Source: Rhodospirillaceae bacterium
GTDB taxonomy: Bacteria > Pseudomonadota > Alphaproteobacteria > UBA8366 > Aestuariispiraceae
Assembly (NCBI GenBank): GCA_002709955.1
Contig: PAQY01000006.1
Location: forward strand, 79,821 to 138,070
Length of the DNA: 58,250 nt
Direction of reading: 5' to 3'
Shown: piece by piece, positions 52,731 to 58,250 of the stretch
How positions within the stretch are numbered: the stretch's first letter is position 1
Layout of the letters: each line of letters begins with the position of its first letter
The notes under the pieces: generated by a model
The model's input: the letters and a program-made list of their open reading frames with translations, nothing else
What the model was told of the DNA's origin: nothing
Database searches by the model: none
Made by a program: the position numbers and the translations under genes

Positions 52731-55700
52731 AGACGTTTTCCCCACTCGGGTTCTGGTCCTGCAGAATGCTGTTGATGTCGATATTCGTAACGCCTTCCAG
52801 GCTGGCGATGGCGGTGAAGTTTGCGGCTTCTCCGTCTCCGCTGGTATTGACCATGACGGTGCTGTTGCCTGCGCCATCGTCTTCTACCTTCAGATAGTTG
52901 GCGATATCATCAATATCATTCATGTTGACCACGCTGGAGACATCCAGGCGATCCCCTTCGGCGATGTTGAAATCTGTGATCGTATCGATCCCGTCGCCCG
53001 GGCTGCCCAGGACGAAAACATCTGCACCATCGCCGCCGGTCAGCAGGTCGCTGCCTTTACCGCCATCGATGCGGTTGTCGCCGTCATCGCCAACCAATGT
53101 GTCATTGAAGTCGGATCCCAGCATGTTTTCAAAGTTGGCGATCTGATCGCCAGTGGCATCCCCGCCGCTGACCATGCCACTTTCGAAATTGATCGTGACG
53201 GCTTCATCGCTATTAGAATAATCCAATGTGTCGTTGCCGGCACCACCGTCCAGGGTGTCTGCGCCTAAGCCGCCTTGGATGCGGTTATCTCCTGCATCGC
53301 CTATCAAGGTATCATCATGGGCGGATCCAGTGATGTTTTCTATACTGGTCAGGGAATCTCCTTCTGCGTCGCCCCCTGATATCAGCCCGTTCTGGAAGTC
53401 GATGATAACGCCTTCATCGCTGTTTGCGTAATCAATGGTGTCGGATCCCGCGCCTCCATCGATTGTATCAGCACCGCTGCCGCCATTGATAACATCATCC
53501 CCGGCACCGCCATCGATGATATCAGCGCCTTCGCCGCCGAAAATGGTGTCATTTCCAGCGCCACCGTCAATGGTGTCTGCGACGCTGGGGCCATACCCGG
53601 TATCTACCAAAGTGATGTCGTCCAACATCATGCCGCGGCCACCATCAACGTCCGCATTTGAGCTTTCACCAAATTCCAGCCGCATGGTTTCACCCGTACC
53701 GGTGAAACGAACGGTCACGGTCTGCCAATCCAATGTGGAACTGTTTTCCATGTCGTGGGTAAATGTGCCCAGCGAAGTGCCATTCGCCGTGACCAACATG
53801 GAATTGACCGAGTCATCAAATCCGGGACGACCGGAATAGCTGAATGTCATTTCATAGATACGCCCGGCTTCGGTCTGAATATCCCGATAAATACTGGCGG
53901 CATCTGCATAGATGTCGTCAGGATCGGTATTCAATTCGATGTAATTATGGCCGTCGGTTGCCGCACCAAAATTATCCGTCGTATCGGAACGGACCTCAAT
54001 CTTTTCGGAATTCGTCTGCCAACCGTCTGAAGAATTATGGAAGCCGTCAGATTTATCCTCAAAGGTTGTATGGAACATTTCCGTTCTATCGGCAACCTGT
54101 GTCGTGCCGGTGAATACAGAATCACCGGTGACAGATACCTCGTCAAAGAAGATATTTACTTCTTCGTCGGATGTGGTCTTGCCTTCGTAGTACCCGCCCA
54201 GCGTGATCGTGTGTTCCCCGGCAGGCAGGCTGCCCAGATCCAGGGTTACGGTCTGCCAGCCACTGTCATAATCACTGCCGCCATCGCCGTCGCCTTCATA
54301 GCGCAGGACGTAATCCTGGCCGTCATCACCGATTAACTGACCATCCAGGGCAACACGTACTTCGGCCCCTTCTTCAGCCTCGGAATTGGCTGGATAGACC
54401 ATTCTGACTTTGAATGTCAGGGTCGTGTTTTCTGTCGTGTCATCGACATTGATCGTTGTGGTCCAACCCCCCGACATACCAGAAACAGAGCTGTTGTTCT
54501 GACCCCCCAGAGTGACAGAAAGACCGCCCCCGGTTTCTCCATTTGATGTGCCGCTGGAACCGGATTCATAATATCCGTTGTTGGTTCCAAACACGCCATC
54601 TGAATAGGTGAATGATCCGCTGCCATTGCTGAAATCTTCCGACAGCAACGTGTCAGACCCTGTTGGATCGCCTTCATCGGACGGAACGGTTAATCCGGAT
54701 GCCAGTGTCGCCGGTATCCCATTGGTATGCATTGCCGCAATCTGTTCGGCAGACAGGGGCTGATCCAGAAGAGTTGGGTTATCAATCCGACCATCCAGAT
54801 AATCCGTCAGATTGTTCGCGACATTATCGCCACTGTTAATTTGCGATGCCCCAAAGGTCCATGGATTTTCATTCTCCGAGAGGTTCCAATCGGAGGCGAC
54901 GGAATCCACGGCGGTTCCATTAACGTATAACGTGACGGTTTCGCCATCCCAGGTAACGCTGGCACTTTGCCAGTCTTCGTAATTAATGGTGCCGCCGCTC
55001 AACGTGAAGGATTCATCTTCCGTCTGAACCCGCAATTCAACAACATGGTTGGAATTGATATTCAGGTCGAAATGCCCGCCATCATCAAATCCTGACGAGT
55101 CCTTAGACGCCAACGTGCCATTATTCCAGGCGATGAAATCAAGCGAAAATGTGCCCTTGGTTAGCTCCATGGCCTCGGAATGGGGAACAACAACATAGTC
55201 GCCACTGCCGTCAAACTGCGCCGAATTGCCATTTTTTCCGGTACTGCTTCCCGTGCCACCTTTAGCCGTTCCGGTGATGCCATTCAGGGAGTCCGTGACT
55301 GTTTCATTGCTGCCCCAGGTCGTGTCTTCCATCGCGAAATGGAAGATTCCATTGACAGGGATCTCGACAATTTCGGGGGCGGCATTGGGATCGCCATCGC
55401 CATAGATCACATCGTCCCCTGCGGAACCGACAATCGTGTCAGCTCCCTCTGTTCCGACGTAAGTACCACCTTGGACATCTGGCACCGTGACGGTCAGGCT
55501 TTGCGTAATGCTGGCCGTGTCAGATCCGTCCGTCGATATCGCGGTGATAGACAGGCTGAAATCTTCAGTTCCAACGGGGAATTGAACGGTAAGGCCATCC
55601 AGTTCATCTGCCGTCAGAATAACGGATCCATCTTCCTGAATCTCACCAGCGGAGAAGACAGCTCCATCGGGAATACTATCCGCGCTGATTTGAACGCTCA

Positions 55701-58250
55701 GAGTTTCAGATCCATCAATATCAACCAGGGCGGACTGAATATTCAGTTCTGAGGTGAATGTCTGCAACGCGCCGGTCATGATGTCGGCGCTTGCCAGTTC
55801 AGCCCCATGGCTGTCGGTAACGGTTGCCGTGACGGTGTGAATGGCACCATCAGGATAGGTCACGGTCAGCCCTTCAGCTTGTTCCGGTGTTACTGTCCAT
55901 GTGCCATCGGGGTTTTTCGTTCCAGCAGAAAGGGTCGCGTCGTCCGGCAGATCAGAAATTGTCAGACTGGTCGAAGCGTCAACAGTCTCTGGAATACTGT
56001 AAGAGCCATCGCCATTCGCAATAACGCCTTCGGGCAGGGTGCTATACAGAATATTGCCGCCCAGCGTTGTCCCATCCATCTGAACGTTCAGTTCCTGTCC
56101 GCCGCCATTTTCCCAATAGACGATTTCAATCGGGTACAGGCCGTCTTCCAGGGCGTTAAAGCTGCCATTGCTTGTTTCAGGGCTGCGGTCACTGACAAAT
56201 TCTGTGACTGTTTCGCCGCCAATTTTCAGCCTGAACCCATCGTCGCTGGTAACGCTGAAATTATGGTTGCCGGCCTCAATCTTGATATAGCCGACGATCT
56301 TGACGACAAAACTATCTGCTGTTGCATTGGTTGTTCCCGTCGCGGTGTTGCCGTCCGATTCCAGGAACTGCCCGATATTGTCACCGCCTTCATAGTCGAT
56401 TTCCGTCGCGGTGAAGGATACATCCGGACCCCCTGCTGCAATCAAGGCATCTGCCGCAGCAAGAGAATTCTGGGTGCCATTTGTGTCGAATACCTGACCG
56501 GATAACCCATTGCCTGCGGGCAGGTCATAGGGTTCCGTGCTGTTTTCAAGGGCCTCCGCAATACTGTCGGGAAGGGTCAGGGGCGTGGTGACCGGATCGA
56601 TAACAGCCGTACTGCCCGATAAGGTCAGGCTGGGTGTATCTGCATCCGGGTCGACAGAAACGGTCAATGTGCCGGTCTGTGTTGCCGTGCTGGCTCCGTC
56701 CGTCGACGTGACCGTGACGGACAGATCAAAATCTTGGTCATCATTGCTCGCGGGTGTGATTGTCAAATTCGACAATTGTGCCGGCGTCAAGGTTGCCTCT
56801 CCGTCGGTGATGGAGATTTCAGTGGCACCGGACATCAACACCGCCCCGTCCGGGATGCCCCCGATTGTGATGCTTAAGGTCTCACCGGAATCGGCACTGC
56901 TGGTCTGTATTTGCAGGGCGATTGCGTGATCTTCTGTGCCACTGGCCGCAGTGGTGGACAGCGATGGTGTATCGGCAACCGCATGGACTGTGACCGGAAT
57001 TGTGCCCTCGGTCGTTGCCGTGCTTGTGCCGTCGGTGCTGGTGGCGGTGACCGTTAAGGTAAAGTCATCAGAACTGTTGGCGGGCGGGGTGATGGCCAGG
57101 GCGTCCAACTGCCCTGCCGTCAGAACCGCAACACCCCCAGTAACGGCAATCGCAATACCATTGGCCGTCAATGTGGCACCATTTGGGATGCCGGATATCT
57201 CTACGCTTAAGGTCTCATTGTCATCTGACAGGGCGGCGGAAATATCCAGATCAATGGCCGTGTCTTCGTCACCGCTGGCGGCCTGAACGTCCAATTCAGG
57301 GGTGTCTGCAATGCCCGTCACAGTGATTGGAACAGTCCCTACCGTCGTCGCTGTATCTGTTCCATCGGTGCTGGTCGCGGTGACGGTCAGATCAAAGTCG
57401 TCGCTGCTGTTCACAGGTGGAGTGATGGTAAGATTAGACAACTGCGCAGGGGTCAGGGTGGCGATGCCATCGGTGATCGTGACAGCGTCGCCATCGGCGG
57501 TCAGGACTGCACCCTCTGGGATGCCCGAAATTTCGATAGACAGTGTCTCACTACCATCCGTCAATGCCGCAGAAAGGTCCAACTCAATCGCCGTATCTTC
57601 AGACCCGCTCGCTGCATTCGTGGTCAACGTCGGTGCATCTGCGACACCCGTGACGGTGACGGGCAGGGTTGCCGTCGTCGTCGCAGTGTCCGAACCATCG
57701 GTGCTGGTCGCAGTGACGGTCAGATCGAAGTCATCGCTGCTGTTCGCAGGTGGGGTGATCGTGAGATTAGAAAGCTGTGCAGGGGTCAGTGTTGCAATGC
57801 CATCGGTGATCGTGACAGCTTCGCCATCGGCGGTCAGAACCGCGCCCTCTGGGATGTCGCTGATCTTAACAGACAGGGTCTCGGAGCCATCTGTGTCAGT
57901 CAACGCGGACGAGATATCCAGCGCTATCGCTGTGTCTTCACTGCCACTTGCAGCATCCACCGTGAGCGTGGGTGCATCTGCAACCGCATCGACGGTGACA
58001 TCCAGCGTATCGGTGACGGTGCTGGTATCGCCGCTCTGCCCATCCGTCGTGGTGACAGCAACAGAGAGCGTGAAGTCCGCATCGCTGTCCGCAGCAGGCG
58101 TGATTGCCAGACCTTCCAGTTCCGCTGGTGTCAGGGTGACAGAGCCATCCTGATTGACGGTTCCAGCTGAGAGGGTCGCGCCGGTCGGGATATCGCTGAT
58201 GGTGATAGACGCACTGTCGCCATCCTGCACACCGGTGACATCAATGTTCA
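52729..58250 (-). CDS. Giant RTX/adhesin-like protein (5' part beyond window)
   Basis: Open to the right edge; at least 1,833 residues, with the N-terminus missing. Reading N to C from the visible part: a partial repeat, then four tandem repeats of 111-113 residues (about residues 84-529), each opening ADxPxL and with TSTDG near its end, resembling cadherin/VCBS-like beta-sandwiches. Then a PA14-like domain at about 570-735 (VTSDDGFRLKIGG; EIVYWENGGGQELNV), another sandwich, a LamG-like domain at about 960-1165 (AQFDGSGDYVVVPHS; ASVTWDGETVTLYVNG), and two carbohydrate-binding-like modules at about 1190-1545. Last come RTX nonapeptides at about 1551-1785 (DGGAGDDVINGGSGADTIDG). The C-terminus VFVLGSPGDGIDTITDF matches type I secretion targets. 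Probably a surface adhesin; no T1SS genes are in view. Confidence 0.9.
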   Translation of the reverse strand, partial: NIDVTGVQDGDSASITISDIPTGATLSAGTVNQDGSVTLTPAELEGLAITPAADSDADFTLSVAVTTTDGQSGDTSTVTDTLDVTVDAVADAPTLTVDAASGSEDTAIALDISSALTDTDGSETLSVKISDIPEGAVLTADGEAVTITDGIATLTPAQLSNLTITPPANSSDDFDLTVTATSTDGSDTATTTATLPVTVTGVADAPTLTTNAASGSEDTAIELDLSAALTDGSETLSIEISGIPEGAVLTADGDAVTITDGIATLTPAQLSNLTITPPVNSSDDFDLTVTATSTDGTDTATTVGTVPITVTGIADTPELDVQAASGDEDTAIDLDISAALSDDNETLSVEISGIPNGATLTANGIAIAVTGGVAVLTAGQLDALAITPPANSSDDFTLTVTATSTDGTSTATTEGTIPVTVHAVADTPSLSTTAASGTEDHAIALQIQTSSADSGETLSITIGGIPDGAVLMSGATEISITDGEATLTPAQLSNLTITPASNDDQDFDLSVTVTSTDGASTATQTGTLTVSVDPDADTPSLTLSGSTAVIDPVTTPLTLPDSIAEALENSTEPYDLPAGNGLSGQVFDTNGTQNSLAAADALIAAGGPDVSFTATEIDYEGGDNIGQFLESDGNTATGTTNATADSFVVKIVGYIKIEAGNHNFSVTSDDGFRLKIGGETVTEFVSDRSPETSNGSFNALEDGLYPIEIVYWENGGGQELNVQMDGTTLGGNILYSTLPEGVIANGDGSYSIPETVDASTSLTISDLPDDATLSAGTKNPDGTWTVTPEQAEGLTVTYPDGAIHTVTATVTDSHGAELASADIMTGALQTFTSELNIQSALVDIDGSETLSVQISADSIPDGAVFSAGEIQEDGSVILTADELDGLTVQFPVGTEDFSLSITAISTDGSDTASITQSLTVTVPDVQGGTYVGTEGADTIVGSAGDDVIYGDGDPNAAPEIVEIPVNGIFHFAMEDTTWGSNETVTDSLNGITGTAKGGTGSSTGKNGNSAQFDGSGDYVVVPHSEAMELTKGTFSLDFIAWNNGTLASKDSSGFDDGGHFDLNINSNHVVELRVQTEDESFTLSGGTINYEDWQSASVTWDGETVTLYVNGTAVDSVASDWNLSENENPWTFGASQINSGDNVANNLTDYLDGRIDNPTLLDQPLSAEQIAAMHTNGIPATLASGLTVPSDEGDPTGSDTLLSEDFSNGSGSFTYSDGVFGTNNGYYESGSSGTSNGETGGGLSVTLGGQNNSSVSGMSGGWTTTINVDDTTENTTLTFKVRMVYPANSEAEEGAEVRVALDGQLIGDDGQDYVLRYEGDGDGGSDYDSGWQTVTLDLGSLPAGEHTITLGGYYEGKTTSDEEVNIFFDEVSVTGDSVFTGTTQVADRTEMFHTTFEDKSDGFHNSSDGWQTNSEKIEVRSDTTDNFGAATDGHNYIELNTDPDDIYADAASIYRDIQTEAGRIYEMTFSYSGRPGFDDSVNSMLVTANGTSLGTFTHDMENSSTLDWQTVTVRFTGTGETMRLEFGESSNADVDGGRGMMLDDITLVDTGYGPSVADTIDGGAGNDTIFGGEGADIIDGGAGDDVINGGSGADTIDGGAGSDTIDYANSDEGVIIDFQNGLISGGDAEGDSLTSIENITGSAHDDTLIGDAGDNRIQGGLGADTLDGGAGNDTLDYSNSDEAVTINFESGMVSGGDATGDQIANFENMLGSDFNDTLVGDDGDNRIDGGKGSDLLTGGDGADVFVLGSPGDGIDTITDFNIAEGDRLDVSSVVNMNDIDDIANYLKVEDDGAGNSTVMVNTSGDGEAANFTAIASLEGVTNIDINSILQDQNPSGENV

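Noticed and set aside
56644-57981. Tandem repeats considered as a CRISPR array
   Set aside because: The repeats are about 333 bp, lie in frame within one coding sequence, and have no short repeat-spacer pattern.
53755-58153. Long open frames on the plus strand opposite the RTX gene
   Set aside because: They mirror the repetitive minus-strand gene, have no ribosome binding sites, and show low-complexity Val/Ser/Ala composition.

Overview
The window reads as a contiguous piece of a flagellated alphaproteobacterial chromosome, most like the Rhodospirillales and relatives. The support is indirect: moderately GC-rich coding, a MucR/Ros-type regulator, a glyA-nrdR-rib-nusB-thiL order typical of alphaproteobacteria, a glutaryl-CoA-type dehydrogenase, an MlaC protein and a large RTX protein. 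I cannot name a genus. No rRNA, tRNA, CRISPR array, transposase or phage gene was seen. Both edges cut genes: urtB on the left and a giant RTX adhesin-like gene on the right.

Layout. 1-3933 (+): urea/amide ABC transporter genes urtBCDE. 3937-9652 (-): an orphan periplasmic binding protein, a secreted endonuclease/exonuclease/phosphatase-fold protein, modC-modB-modA for molybdate, and a cystathionine beta-lyase-type PLP enzyme. 9760-14738: an L-2-hydroxyglutarate oxidase-like flavoprotein (+), then (-) a Sel1-repeat protein, MlaC, a DMT exporter and a glutaryl-CoA dehydrogenase. 14895-16131: a small conserved protein, mucR and an AT-rich intergenic region. 16132-26372 (+): rpiB, glyA, nrdR, ribD, ribE, ribB-like, ribH, nusB and thiL. 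A YdcH-like gene and a large AT-richer patatin/cPLA2-like phospholipase gene interrupt this series between ribD and ribE. 26432-33233 (+): a FliL-like membrane protein, a gamma-glutamyltransferase-family enzyme with an MFS transporter, parC, a cupin protein and bioY.

33618-42114 (-): a TRAP transporter operon (dctP-dctQ-dctM) whose two membrane subunits are unusually large, then bpt, and an alpha-E/ATP-grasp gene pair. 42257-45692 (-): motA, two tandem motB paralogues and an RDD protein. 45796-52443: a membrane-anchored methyltransferase (-), flavin reductase (+), sdaA (-), penicillin acylase family protein (-), and a hydrolase plus small secreted protein (+). A roughly 275-bp nested inverted-repeat element (52456-52730) fills the gap between that pair and the convergent giant gene at 52729-58250. 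The giant gene encodes tandem 111-residue beta-sandwich repeats, PA14, LamG-like and RTX domains.

Themes: nutrient import (urea, molybdate, biotin, 2-oxoacid-type TRAP), one-carbon and riboflavin biosynthesis, motility and surface adhesion. The items most worth checking are the 275-bp structured element, the RibB protein with a degenerate GTP cyclohydrolase II domain, the phospholipase interrupting the rib cluster, the TRAP permease with a 330-residue soluble tail, the double motB, and a 20-bp palindrome upstream of dctP.
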